Source: Macrotis lagotis
Taxonomy: Eukaryota; Chordata; Mammalia; Peramelemorphia; Peramelidae
Assembly (NCBI RefSeq): GCF_037893015.1
Contig: NC_133666.1
Coordinates: 626,784,310 to 626,848,309, forward strand
DNA: 64,000 nt
Direction: 5' to 3'
Shown here in pieces: positions 58,201 through 64,000 of the stretch (the first letter of the stretch is position 1; every line of letters starts with the position of its first letter). A model generated the notes under the pieces. It did no database searches, had not been told where the DNA came from, and saw only the letters and a list, made by a program, of their open reading frames with translations. The position numbers and the translations under genes are program-made.

Positions 58201-60943
58201 CAAGAAGCCCAGAGCAGGCACCAGGCTGCCAGGCTGCTTTGGGTCACGGAGGGTCCCCAAGAAGGATATAGCACCCATTCCTCACCCTGACAGACCAGCT
58301 GTTTCACATCCTGCTGCATCTGAACCGTCTGCTGTTTCCACCAGTAGGAGAAGAAAGCGATCTCAACATAGATAAAACGACGGGACTCATTGGCCAGCAG
58401 AGCTGATACCACCGAGTCCAAGATATACTGTACACCAGCATGCTGGATGCCATCCCGAGCTGTGGGTATTGGATGCAATTCAATTTATTCAAATATTCAC
58501 TAAACAAGACCTATATTTCTACAGCTATGGCTATAGTAAGAAAATCAGAGAATTTTGAGAAAAGAATATTTTAGCTGGGGTGGTGAGGTAGGGAAAGAAG
58601 GTTTGATGGAAGAGATAGGAGTAGGGGAGAACAGTCCTTTCTAGACAGTGGAGATGGAATGAGCTAAGTCCCAGAGAATGGAAGACTAAAGAATAAAAAA
58701 GGGGAAAAGAGAAAAGTCCATTTTGTATGTATTATGTCTTTTTTTTCTCTGCAATATTTATTTTTCTCATTTGGATTTGGTTCTTCTTTCACAACATGAA
58801 TCTATGTTTGGCATGGTTTTACATGTAAAGCCCATATAAGATTGCTTTCATCAGAGGAAAGGAGGGAGGGAGAAAAATGTAAAACTCAAAATCTTGCAAA
58901 AAAAAGATTGTTGAAAACTACCATTGTATGTAGCTAGCAAAATAAATAAATATTTAAATTTTAAAAAGAATTCACTTTGCCTAGAATAGAATATTTGAAG
59001 TGGAGTAACGTGAGAGGACTGAGATAAGAAGGTAACTTGAAATCAGTCTATAGAGGATTTTGATTTCCAAGATCAGGAATTTATACTGAAGATATTTTTT
59101 ATCAGGAGAATGATATGATCAGAGGAATTCATTAGGATTTTCACCAGAGTAGGTAGGGTAGACCAGAGGGAGCAAACTGAAGACCAGAGGGACTGGTTAG
59201 ATTAAATAATAGTCTAAGTGAGAAGGGATGAGAATTTGACCTAGGGTGGTGGCCCTTGAAGAGAGGGGACAGATGAAAGAGATAAGATGAAGGCAGAAGT
59301 GACAGGACTTGTCTTCCAATGCAAAGCTGGAACAGGACAAGGAGGCAAGGATAGCTGAAGTTTGGTGACTCCTAAAGGTAATATCTAGTTTAATTGTGGA
59401 GAATGCTGATTTGGGAACAAGGTGCCTTGGGAATTCCCTGGTTAGCCCACAGGGTTGAGAGGGAAGTGCTTTTTGAACCTTAAAATGTCATACAAGGACA
59501 ATTTATTATTACAATGATGACATGAGCAAAAACAGAAAAGGGGAAAGGCAAGTTTACAGTAGAGAAATGAGTTTACTGTTGATTATGTTCAGTTTTAGGT
59601 GCTGGCAGGATATTCATAAGTACATGGGGTAGGCAATTAGATTTCAGGAGAGTGGTTGGGGCTGGAAATAAAAATTTTGTATCAATCCCATCTAGCCAAG
59701 GGGTAAGCATAGAAATATAAAACTTTTATATACCTATTACTATATTATTAATGTTGATTTTTTTTCTATTAAAACATAGAAACAATGAGTAGAAATTGAA
59801 AGAGGTAAATTTGGGGTCGGTGTCAGAAAAAAACTTCCTAATTGGGTTATCCCAAGAATGGAAAACCTCTTTTTGGACATTTTCAAACAGGCTAGAGGTC
59901 CACTTCTCCAGAGTGTAGTAGAAGGCATTCCCCCGTGGGACTAGATGGTTTCGGAATTCCTTTCCAACTCAGATTTTGCATTCTCTGATTTGTTTAGAGA
60001 TAACTGTAACTATGGGAGTAGATAAGATGAGGCAAGAGGAGAAAGTACAGAGAGAAAATGAAGCTGAGGGCAGAACTTCCAAAGGAGTCTGACAGTAAAA
60101 AGGCTTCTCCTTCAGATCAGCTGAGTGAGCTCTAAAGGCAGAATGGCCCCTGGCTACTGGCACCAATTATTCCCTCCCAGCCCTGAGAAAGGACTATGGA
60201 AGCTCAATGACCCAGAGACTGGACAGCCAGATCCTTCATTTTGTCCCGGATGGCTTACCTCCGTAATAATACTGATCCACAGTCTTGAGCCAGCCGACAT
60301 CATCATGGGTGTGGGGCAGGAGGTGCACATTGAGCATAGAGGGCTTGGTAGCCGGGCACAGCTGAGCAGTGGGCAGAGACCCCCAGCAGAGGGGCAGTTA
60401 ATCACCGGAAATGCCACAGCCCCTCCTCTAGGGCAGGGCCCCCACACCACACAGGAGAGAAGACATGGACAGTCCAGAGTCCAACTTCCTCGGACCCTCA
60501 CTTAGGAGGTCGGCTCGCTGTCGCAGGGCCCCCCTCGAGGACAGGCTCCTGCAGCCCACCGCAGGGCTGCGCGCCGAGACGCCCCTTCCCCACTCAAGTC
60601 CCCCAAAGGAAAGGGAAGGTGCGCCAGGAGCCACGAAGTGGTCGGGCGCGGCCCTGCCACCCTCCCCCCGCCCTAGGCCACTTCCCCTTCCTCTTCCCCA
60701 ACCAGGCTCGAAGCCGAGGATGTGCGGGCGGGCGGCCCCGCTGGCCCCGCTGGCCCCGCTGCGCGCGGCCCGGCCTCTCACCTTATAGTAGTCGCAGCCG
60801 CCCTCCCAGGCCTCCGCGCCCAGCGCCGCCGCCGCCAGGAGCACCAGCCGCAGCGGGAGCCCCGGGGCCCGAGCCCGGCAGCCCGCGGCCATCGCTCGCC
60901 TCCCCAAGGGCAGCCGCAGCCCCAGTCCCAGTCCCAGCCCCAT
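44267..60943 (-). CDS. MAN2B1: lysosomal alpha-mannosidase, 24 coding exons
   Basis: MAN2B1 is the lysosomal glycoside hydrolase family 38 enzyme that removes alpha-linked mannose from N-glycan fragments; its loss causes alpha-mannosidosis in mammals. All 24 coding exons can be placed, with GT-AG introns and matching phases throughout. They give 1019 residues from the ATG at 60943, against 1011 in human as I recall it. The residues known from the family are present: zinc ligands H73 and D75 ('HTHDDVGW'), D197 ('HIDPFGHS', also the nucleophile) and H447 ('QHHDAVSGT'), and the general acid D320 ('[10 protein letters not shown]'). A leucine/alanine-rich signal sequence precedes the mature part, and several N-glycosylation sequons remain (NIS, NLT, NAS, NFS, NQT, NLS). 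A second in-frame ATG at 60892 gives 1002 residues and an equally good signal peptide. The largest intron (16, 47159-53571) is full of LINE remnants. I see no disabling change. Confidence 0.97.
44542..44650 (-). CDS. MAN2B1: MAN2B1 exon 23
   Basis: Residues 946-982 in part ('[20 protein letters not shown]'). It splices in phase 1 to exon 24. Confidence 0.95.
44735..44890 (-). CDS. MAN2B1: MAN2B1 exon 22
   Basis: Residues 894-945, with '[19 protein letters not shown]' and the sequon NLS. Confidence 0.96.
44987..45229 (-). CDS. MAN2B1: MAN2B1 exon 21
   Basis: Residues 813-893, the longest exon (243 bases), with '[15 protein letters not shown]' and '[20 protein letters not shown]'. Confidence 0.96.
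45341..45421 (-). CDS. MAN2B1: MAN2B1 exon 20
   Basis: Residues 786-812, '[20 protein letters not shown]', one of the most conserved stretches of the C-terminal half. Confidence 0.96.
45852..45939 (-). CDS. MAN2B1: MAN2B1 exon 19
   Basis: Residues 757-785 with the split codon for R756; '[20 protein letters not shown]' carries a sequon. Confidence 0.96.
46222..46312 (+). repeat. (GT)n microsatellite in MAN2B1 intron 18
   Basis: About 90 bp of nearly pure GT. The plus strand reads GT; the MAN2B1 transcript would carry CA repeats. Confidence 0.97.
46856..46957 (-). CDS. MAN2B1: MAN2B1 exon 18
   Basis: Residues 723-755, '[20 protein letters not shown]' then '[12 protein letters not shown]'. 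Confidence 0.96.
47040..47158 (-). CDS. MAN2B1: MAN2B1 exon 17
   Basis: Residues 683-721, '[20 protein letters not shown]' and '[17 protein letters not shown]', with the sequon NFS. Confidence 0.97.
47390..48300 (+). repeat. ancient interspersed repeat in MAN2B1 intron 16
   Basis: The most complete copy of the old family noted at 781-1700: 'ataaggggagacaacatgta', 'ggtgatgcttgagctgagct', 'ggaggcaatagaaagccact', 'ggaggtcacatagtcagatc' and 'gacatgttgagtttgagata'. Family not named. Confidence 0.55.
48599..48758 (-). mobile_element. tRNA-derived CORE-SINE in MAN2B1 intron 16
   Basis: Reverse copy relative to the window, so it is in the sense direction of MAN2B1. Flanks 'gttaaacatttctt' are perfect at 48585-48598 and 48759-48772. 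Confidence 0.92.
49790..51350 (+). mobile_element. CR1/L3-like LINE, split, in MAN2B1 intron 16
   Basis: One reading frame at 49826-49900 gives '[17 protein letters not shown]', the non-LTR reverse-transcriptase motif with the characteristic LLFN. It is followed by 'aaaattggaaatgacacaaa', 'aaaagatctgtaggcttcag', and, after an insert (50275-50945), by 'gttgataagctagagaacct' and 'ccttcatatggacaggaaac'. The order is that of mammalian L3 and reptilian CR1. It is ancient and non-functional. Confidence 0.7.
50275..50945 (+). mobile_element. L2 tail with a CORE-SINE remnant, inside the CR1/L3-like LINE
   Basis: L2 wording at 50340-50530 ('ttcatgaagcttgtcttgct') and 50815-50945 ('atttaccaac'-type end: 'ataaattccttgagggcagg', 'ccaaataaatgcctgttgat') surrounds a reversed CORE-SINE at 50655-50790 ('atgacttgcccagggtccca', 'gtgtctgaggtcagacatga'). 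Confidence 0.6.
51351..52319. other. intronic stretch of MAN2B1, nothing recognised
   Basis: Unique-looking intron 16 sequence; short open frames here have no recognisable domain. Confidence 0.4.
52320..53225 (+). mobile_element. L1 3' region with an internal inversion, MAN2B1 intron 16
   Basis: L1 sequence in plus orientation at 52320-52535 ('gccattccccaattgataaa', 'aactctgaggtaccacttca') and 52785-53225 ('cacatgaattgatgcaaagt', A-rich end). The middle, 52540-52785, reads in minus orientation ('cattccccaactgatgagca', 'tctttggggtacagatggag'). A 25-bp segment around 'gtggcatatgattgtg' appears both inverted and upright. Confidence 0.7.
53572..53689 (-). CDS. MAN2B1: MAN2B1 exon 16
   Basis: Residues 644-682 plus the split W643 codon; '[20 protein letters not shown]' has a sequon. 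Confidence 0.96.
53799..53896 (-). CDS. MAN2B1: MAN2B1 exon 15
   Basis: Residues 611-642, '[20 protein letters not shown]' and '[10 protein letters not shown]' across the splice. Confidence 0.96.
54020..54765 (+). mobile_element. CR1/L3-like LINE 3' half in MAN2B1 intron 14
   Basis: The sequence keeps CR1/L3 order: 'aatgttaaatcttacactgg'-like 'caaatgttaaatcttacact', 'gaaaccaaaaaagctaatgg', 'aggaactaggcatgcttggc', 'gaggttttcaagcagagaat', and ends 'gttggactagatggcctctg'. It is ancient, lacks an open frame, and lies antisense to MAN2B1. Confidence 0.75.
54858..55040 (-). CDS. MAN2B1: MAN2B1 exon 14
   Basis: Residues 550-610, with '[20 protein letters not shown]'. The tail of this exon ('[15 protein letters not shown]') differs most from the human protein. 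Confidence 0.95.
55363..55479 (-). CDS. MAN2B1: MAN2B1 exon 13
   Basis: Residues 511-549, '[20 protein letters not shown]' and '[10 protein letters not shown]'. Confidence 0.96.
55656..55763 (-). CDS. MAN2B1: MAN2B1 exon 12
   Basis: Residues 475-510, '[20 protein letters not shown]' and '[16 protein letters not shown]', with the cysteines flanking the NIS sequon. Confidence 0.96.
55866..55975 (-). CDS. MAN2B1: MAN2B1 exon 11
   Basis: Residues 439-474. '[20 protein letters not shown]' includes H447, a zinc ligand in the family. Confidence 0.97.
56065..56143 (-). CDS. MAN2B1: MAN2B1 exon 10
   Basis: Residues 412-437, '[20 protein letters not shown]'. The donor is CTCA|GTAGGT, which gives R438 across the junction. 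Confidence 0.93.
56353..56473 (-). CDS. MAN2B1: MAN2B1 exon 9
   Basis: Residues 372-411, '[20 protein letters not shown]' and '[11 protein letters not shown]', a strongly conserved part of the helical middle domain. Confidence 0.96.
56565..56647 (-). CDS. MAN2B1: MAN2B1 exon 8
   Basis: Residues 344-370, '[19 protein letters not shown]', with the sequon NLT. Confidence 0.96.
56755..56871 (-). CDS. MAN2B1: MAN2B1 exon 7
   Basis: Residues 305-343, '[20 protein letters not shown]'. D320 of the GSDF motif is the general acid in this family. Confidence 0.97.
57079..57245 (+). mobile_element. tRNA-derived CORE-SINE in MAN2B1 intron 6
   Basis: Forward copy, antisense to MAN2B1, with flanks 'atggagaaacc' (57068-57078 and 57246-57256). 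Confidence 0.88.
57361..57506 (-). CDS. MAN2B1: MAN2B1 exon 6
   Basis: Residues 257-304, '[20 protein letters not shown]' and '[20 protein letters not shown]'. It holds the paired cysteines of the CWDVLC loop and a sequon. Confidence 0.96.
57667..57799 (-). CDS. MAN2B1: MAN2B1 exon 5
   Basis: Residues 212-255, '[20 protein letters not shown]' and '[20 protein letters not shown]'. Confidence 0.97.
57918..58111 (-). CDS. MAN2B1: MAN2B1 exon 4
   Basis: Residues 148-211, '[20 protein letters not shown]' and '[20 protein letters not shown]'. D197 in HIDPFGHS is the catalytic nucleophile and zinc ligand. Confidence 0.98.
58286..58459 (-). CDS. MAN2B1: MAN2B1 exon 3
   Basis: Residues 89-146, '[20 protein letters not shown]' and '[19 protein letters not shown]'. 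Confidence 0.97.
58725..58970 (+). mobile_element. L1 3' tail in MAN2B1 intron 2
   Basis: Terminal L1 sequence: 'gaaaaatgtaaaactcaaaa', 'gttgaaaactaccattgtat' and an A-rich end, antisense to the gene. Confidence 0.75.
58975..59330 (+). repeat. ancient interspersed repeat in MAN2B1 intron 2
   Basis: Same old family as 47390-48300: 'ggaatttatactgaagatat', 'aggagaatgatatgatcaga'. Confidence 0.45.
59331..60258. other. rest of MAN2B1 intron 2
   Basis: 59780-59980 has CR1/L3-tail wording ('aaaaacttcctaattgggtt', 'ctagatggtttcgga'-like), so part may be an L3 remnant. No gene is visible. Confidence 0.4.
60259..60361 (-). CDS. MAN2B1: MAN2B1 exon 2
   Basis: Residues 55-88, '[20 protein letters not shown]'. 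H73 and D75 are zinc ligands. The donor is GGAG|GTAAGC. Confidence 0.97.
60782..60943 (-). CDS. MAN2B1: MAN2B1 exon 1 (signal peptide)
   Basis: This encodes residues 1-54. ATG candidates are at 60943-60941 and 60892-60890, both with G at -3 and +4. The first gives a numbering within one of the human protein at the active site, so it is preferred. The hydrophobic core '[15 protein letters not shown]' is shared by both. Confidence 0.85.
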
Positions 60944-61200
60944 CCCCGGCCCCGGTCCCAACTCCGCCACAGGAAGCCGCTCGGCAGCCCCGCCGCCCGG
61001 CCCTTTAACCCCTCCACCGTCGGCGCCGGACCCCGGAACCGAGGCCCGGCCAATGGCCCCGCTCGGGGGGCGGGCCCGCCGCCCACCCGACCAATCAGGG
61101 GAGCGAGGGGGCAGGGCCCGGCGGAGGAGGCGGAGAATGAGCAGAGCCGGGAGAAACTTTCGTACACATCCGTCTGTAATTGGTCGAGCGAGTAGTTACA
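60944..61200. promoter_or_regulatory. MAN2B1: MAN2B1 upstream promoter region, GC-rich with CCAAT boxes
   Basis: TATA-less GC-rich DNA with three CCAAT boxes: two on the plus strand (61050-61054 and 61091-61095) and one on the minus strand (ATTGG at 61179-61183), plus GC boxes ('ggggcgggcccgcc'). The two plus-strand boxes point away from MAN2B1 and would suit a divergent start for the noncoding first exon of WDR83, which is known next to MAN2B1 in human; that exon is not identified here. Confidence 0.6.
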
Positions 61201-61471
61201 AGCGGCCGAGCCCCCGCCCCGCCCGGGAAGGAGCCCGGCCCGGGGAGCCCGGCCCGGCGAGGCTGGGGGCACCCGCCAGGCTGGGCCCAGGAACAGGCGG
61301 TCCTTCAGCGGAGGTGGGGGCGGACTCGCAGTCTGAGGCCCTGAGGCCGGAGGGCGGTGAACGGAGGAGGGAGGGAGGGATGGACCCGTGTCCAGCTCTG
61401 GCCCGAGAAGCCGCAGGAAAAGCCCTAGCCAGGGTCCCGCGGTGCGGGCTGAGGAGCCTGGAGACTGGAGT

Positions 61472-61538
61472 CTACCACGGGGGTGTCATAGGCTGGGGGT
61501 TCTGGAGGTAGGACATCACCACGGCAGAAATGGAGAGC
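61472..61538 (-). CDS. WDR83OS: WDR83OS exon 4
   Basis: '[20 protein letters not shown]' and the final W, then TAG at 61474-61472. Confidence 0.96.
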
Positions 61539-62538
61539 CTGGTCGGGAGAAAAGAGGTTGAAGGGGGCGGCTAGGTGGCGCAGTGGATAGAGCACCGGGC
61601 CTGGAGGCAGGAGGACCTGAGTTCGTATTTGACCTCATACTTAACAATGACCTAGCTGTGTGGCCCTGGGCAAGCCACTTAACCCCATTTGCCTTGCAAA
61701 CGAAAATAAAGGAGGTTGAGGCCGGGCTACAAAAGGCCCAGGGAGATCTGGTGCTCCTTGACCCCTCGGCCGGGGAGGAGGCGGGGCCGGGGACAGCACC
61801 CCTCCTGCACCACCCCGGGACCCCCACGTTGCCCGGGCGCCAGGACTCACATAAAGCTGCTCATCATCTGCTTGGTATCCTCAGAGCTTCGAGAGTTGGC
61901 AAAGCTGATGAAGGAACAGTAGACGGCGATCCAGGCACACCACTTCAGCTGGGGGTGGGGGGGGGCACAGGCGGGCCTCTGAGCAAGCACCCGAGGATCC
62001 GCCCCGCCCGGGACACGTCCCCTCCCCCGGGGCTGCCTCCTCGGGGACCCTTCCCCCGTCCCTGGCGCTCACCTTGAGCATGAGGCCGCACATGCTGAAA
62101 ATCATTCCCAGCAGGTTCATGTAGTCCGGGGTCGGATCCTCCAGGGCCGGGTTGTTCTCGGTCGCAGGTGGCTTGTACCTGGGGAGACGAAGGGGACACA
62201 GCAGGGGCTTTCCGGAGTCCTGGGTTCCGGGGGGGACGCGCGGGGGTCCCCTTCCCCTTCTAGGTCTCTAAGCCCGGGCAGCGAGTCCGGTGTGGGGTCT
62301 GTGAGCGAGCCGAGGGCGGCAGCTTCTCCCGCCAGGGTCTCCGCACGCAGGGGAGCCCCCCGAGCAGCGAGCCCCGCTCCGGCCCCTCCGCGCAGCCTGG
62401 GGGGGTCCGGGGAGGGAGCTCCCCCCCGGGATCTCTCAGCGCAGCTCGCAGTCAGGGGGGAGGGGCAGGAGCGCGGCCGGAGCCTCACCTGAGCACCTTG
62501 TTGGGGCGCCGGGGGTCCGACATGTTGTTCACCGACAT
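61472..62538 (-). CDS. WDR83OS: WDR83OS (Asterix), PAT complex subunit, four exons
   Basis: A small three-helix membrane protein of the endoplasmic reticulum that pairs with CCDC47 in the PAT complex, which shields polar transmembrane segments while multi-pass proteins fold. Exons 62538-62489, 62178-62073, 61948-61851 and 61538-61472 join in phase to exactly 106 residues, the length of the human protein. The sequence begins '[17 protein letters not shown]' and ends '[11 protein letters not shown]', both nearly invariant in vertebrates. Membrane segments are at about residues 38-54, 55-70 and 86-97. A young SINE lies in the last intron. The stop codon is only 529 bp from the MAN2B1 ATG and on the same strand. 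Confidence 0.97.
61562..61711 (+). mobile_element. tRNA-derived CORE-SINE in WDR83OS intron 3
   Basis: Forward young copy ('ggcggctaggtggcgcagtg', 'gccctgggcaagccacttaa'), flanked by 'gaggttga' at 61554-61561 and 61712-61719. It lies antisense to WDR83OS within a CpG-rich region. Confidence 0.9.
61851..61948 (-). CDS. WDR83OS: WDR83OS exon 3
   Basis: '[20 protein letters not shown]' and '[12 protein letters not shown]', the second membrane segment and the cytosolic loop. Confidence 0.97.
62073..62178 (-). CDS. WDR83OS: WDR83OS exon 2
   Basis: '[20 protein letters not shown]' and '[15 protein letters not shown]', the first membrane segment. Confidence 0.97.
62489..62538 (-). CDS. WDR83OS: WDR83OS exon 1
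   Basis: '[16 protein letters not shown]' plus the split arginine codon. An in-frame second ATG (codon 6) exists, but the first is the conserved start. Confidence 0.95.
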
Positions 62539-62742
62539 TGCCGGGCCGGGAAGGGGCGGGGCGTGCGGCGCGGCGGGGGCGGGGGAGGCGCGAGGCGCCG
62601 CTCCTGGCCCCGCCCTTCCGCTCCTGGCCCCGCCCCTTCCGCTCCCGCCTCGGCCACTTCCGGCGCCGCGCAGCGCCGCGAGTCCGGGGGCCGCGTGTGA
62701 CGCCTCCGGCCCGGGGGCTCCCGTTCCCCGGCCGCCCCGAGC
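62539..62742. promoter_or_regulatory. bidirectional CpG-island promoter between WDR83OS and WDR83
   Basis: The two start codons are 204 bp apart and diverge. The interval is TATA-less and GC-rich, with GC boxes ('ggggcggggc') and two near-identical tandem units of 'cgctcctggccccgcc' (about 62598-62640), each followed by the ETS-type 'cttccg'. Another 'acttccgg' lies at 62654-62661. Confidence 0.75.
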
Positions 62743-62845
62743 ATGGCCTTCCCGGAGCCGCGGCCCACGAAGCCCGAGCTGCCGCGCAAGTCGGTGCGGA
62801 GCCTGCCCTGCCGCCAGGGAGCCGTGCGGGCCGTGCGCTTCAACG
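62743..62845 (+). CDS. WDR83: WDR83 coding exon 1
   Basis: 'MAFPEPRPTKPELPRKSVRS' and 'CRQGAVRAVRFN', phase 1 at the donor. Confidence 0.95.
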
Positions 62846-63997
62846 GTCTCCGCCCTCCTTCCTCGGAGAGAGAGGGGGCCGGGAGGGGTTGTGGGGAGGA
62901 GGGGCGGGGGCGCGGCAGAGGGGCGGCGGCGCCCCGGCTGAGGCCCGGCCTTGCCCCGCAGTGGACGGCCGCTACTGCCTGACCTGCGGCAGCGACAAGA
63001 CCCTGGCCCTGTGGAGCCCGCTGCGGGGCACGCTGCTGCGGACCTACGGCGGCCACGGCTCCGAAGTGCTGGATGCTGCGGGGTGAGGCCCCCCAGACGT
63101 CCCCGATGGCCCCAAGGGCCCCCCGCCTCGCTGCCCCCCAGATGATCCCAAGGGCCCCCCGCCGCGCTGCCCCCGATGATCCCAAGGGCCCCCTCCTCAC
63201 TGCACCCCTAAACCTCCCCGCTGCCCTCAGATGGTCCTAAGGGCCTTCCCCGCTGACCCCCAACCCTCCCCAGGCCCCTCGAAGCTCTGCTTCTGGCCCA
63301 AGCCCCCCCCCCCCCCGCAGGGCCCCAACCAAGCCCCAACCAGCCACGCATCCCCCCAGCTCCTTTGACAACAGCCGCCTGTGCTCCGGAGGAAACGACC
63401 GAGCTGTTCTCTTTTGGGATGTGGCATCAGGCCAGATTCTCCGGAAATTCCGGGGCCACGCAGGGGTAAGGACGGGGACGGAAGGAAGGGGAATCCAAGG
63501 CTGCCCCGGACCCTCTTTCCTCCTAGCCCACAGCCCGGGCAACTAAGTCTTCCCACGACCTCTCTCCAAACTCAAAACTATCTTCTGCTTGATGTGAGAC
63601 CCCGGAAACCGGACTTGACTTTTCCTCCGCTGTCTTCTCCGTCCTATAACTCCATTGCCTTCAAGACCTAGTTTTCTCCCAGGAAACCCAATCACATTTC
63701 CCACAATCTCAGCTATATTAGGTCTTGTGACCTTGTGGCCTCAATAGCCCATGACGACCCATCATTCCTCTACTTCTATCCCATGTTGACTTTACAGAAG
63801 GTGAACTGTGTGCAGTTCAACGAGGAAGCCACAGTGATTGTGTCTGGTAAGTGAAGAGTTTTGGGAGGAGGAAGCTTCAAGAGCTTAGGGTCTGGCCCTC
63901 CTTCCTTTTCACTTGGATCTGGGTTCTGGCTACAGGTTCCATTGATTCAAGCGTCAGATGCTGGGACTGTCGCTCCCGACGACCCGACCCCGTGCAG
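62743..63997 (+). CDS. WDR83: WDR83 (MORG1), WD40 scaffold, first five coding exons
   Basis: A WD40-repeat scaffold linked to ERK signalling modules, the prolyl hydroxylase PHD3 and the spliceosome in mammals. Coding exons 62743-62845, 62962-63082, 63360-63465, 63798-63846 and 63936-63997 join in phase and give the first 147 residues of about 315. WD repeats show as 'CLTCGSDKTLALWSPLRG', 'LCSGGNDRAVLFWDVASG' and 'SGSIDSSVRCWDCRSRR'. Splice sites are GT-AG; the last donor (63998-63999) is inferred from the conserved 'PVQ' end. The gene continues off the right edge. The start 'MAFPEPRP' matches the human N-terminus. Confidence 0.95.
62962..63082 (+). CDS. WDR83: WDR83 coding exon 2
   Basis: 'DGRYCLTCGSDKTLALWSPL' and 'LLRTYGGHGSEVLDAAG', the first WD repeat. 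Confidence 0.96.
63360..63465 (+). CDS. WDR83: WDR83 coding exon 3
   Basis: 'SFDNSRLCSGGNDRAVLFWD' and 'GQILRKFRGHAG', the second WD repeat. Confidence 0.96.
63798..63846 (+). CDS. WDR83: WDR83 coding exon 4
   Basis: 'KVNCVQFNEEATVIVS', a short exon ending in phase 1. Confidence 0.95.
63936..63997 (+). CDS. WDR83: WDR83 coding exon 5 (donor near the window edge)
   Basis: 'SIDSSVRCWDCRSRRPDPVQ'. The donor CAG|GT is inferred from the last three bases of the window. Confidence 0.88.
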
Positions 63998-64000
63998 GTC

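Noticed and set aside
60968-60970. GTG as the MAN2B1 start
   Set aside because: It would extend the frame by nine codons, but a GTG start is not expected here and two good ATGs follow.
60722-61272. overlapping frames of 130-165 codons upstream of MAN2B1
   Set aside because: They are proline/arginine/alanine-rich frames in a GC-rich promoter, with no homology or splice logic.
62529-63200. 223-codon minus frame over WDR83 exons 1-2
   Set aside because: It is antisense to WDR83 coding DNA in a CpG island, where stops are rare. The real minus-strand gene here is WDR83OS in a different frame and exon layout.
1-64000. CRISPR array, bacterial operon or riboswitch
   Set aside because: The window is vertebrate nuclear DNA; the only regular repeats are microsatellites and retroelements.

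Overview
This is nuclear DNA from a marsupial mammal, most likely an American opossum (didelphid). The evidence is a dense layer of tRNA-derived CORE-SINEs of marsupial type, marsupial L1 3' ends, half-L1 (HAL1) elements, older L2, CR1/L3 and MIR fossils, and spliced vertebrate genes with GT-AG introns. The species call is an inference from repeat style; the marsupial call is firmer.

The right third holds three host genes. MAN2B1 (lysosomal alpha-mannosidase) is on the minus strand, complete in 24 coding exons from about 60943 down to 44267, giving a 1019-residue protein (1002 from a second in-frame ATG). WDR83OS (Asterix, a subunit of the PAT chaperone complex for multi-pass membrane proteins) is on the minus strand in four exons, 62538 to 61472, giving exactly 106 residues. 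WDR83 (MORG1, a WD40 scaffold) runs on the plus strand from 62743 off the right edge; its first five coding exons are present. The gene order and head-to-head layout match what I recall of the human 19p13 locus. The interval 60.5-63.1 kb is a GC-rich, TATA-less promoter region with CCAAT and GC boxes.

The left 44 kb, downstream of MAN2B1, has no host gene I can support. It is an archive of retroelement layers. From about 18 to 28.4 kb lies a broken class II (betaretrovirus-like) endogenous retrovirus on the minus strand, invaded by two HAL1 elements facing each other tail to tail (20558-23629 plus, 23934-26419 minus) and a young SINE. A third HAL1 (34583-37790) sits inside an older L1. All three HAL1 copies carry the same three SINE-derived modules, in reverse orientation, in their 3' part, so the family has spread as a composite element. 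One HAL1 and one L1 (29311-30537) each appear to carry foreign sequence between the element's own 3' end and the poly(A), inside perfect target-site duplications, which is the signature of 3' transduction.

About a dozen SINE insertions have clear target-site duplications. Older material includes a roughly 1.1-kb L2 interrupted by two SINEs (10.06-11.54 kb), an L2 at 28.74-30.74 kb split by the L1, CR1/L3 LINE pieces in two MAN2B1 introns, and microsatellites including (CA)n, (GT)n, (GAT)n, (GATA)n and (CCT)n. No tRNA, rRNA, snRNA, CRISPR or bacterial feature was found.
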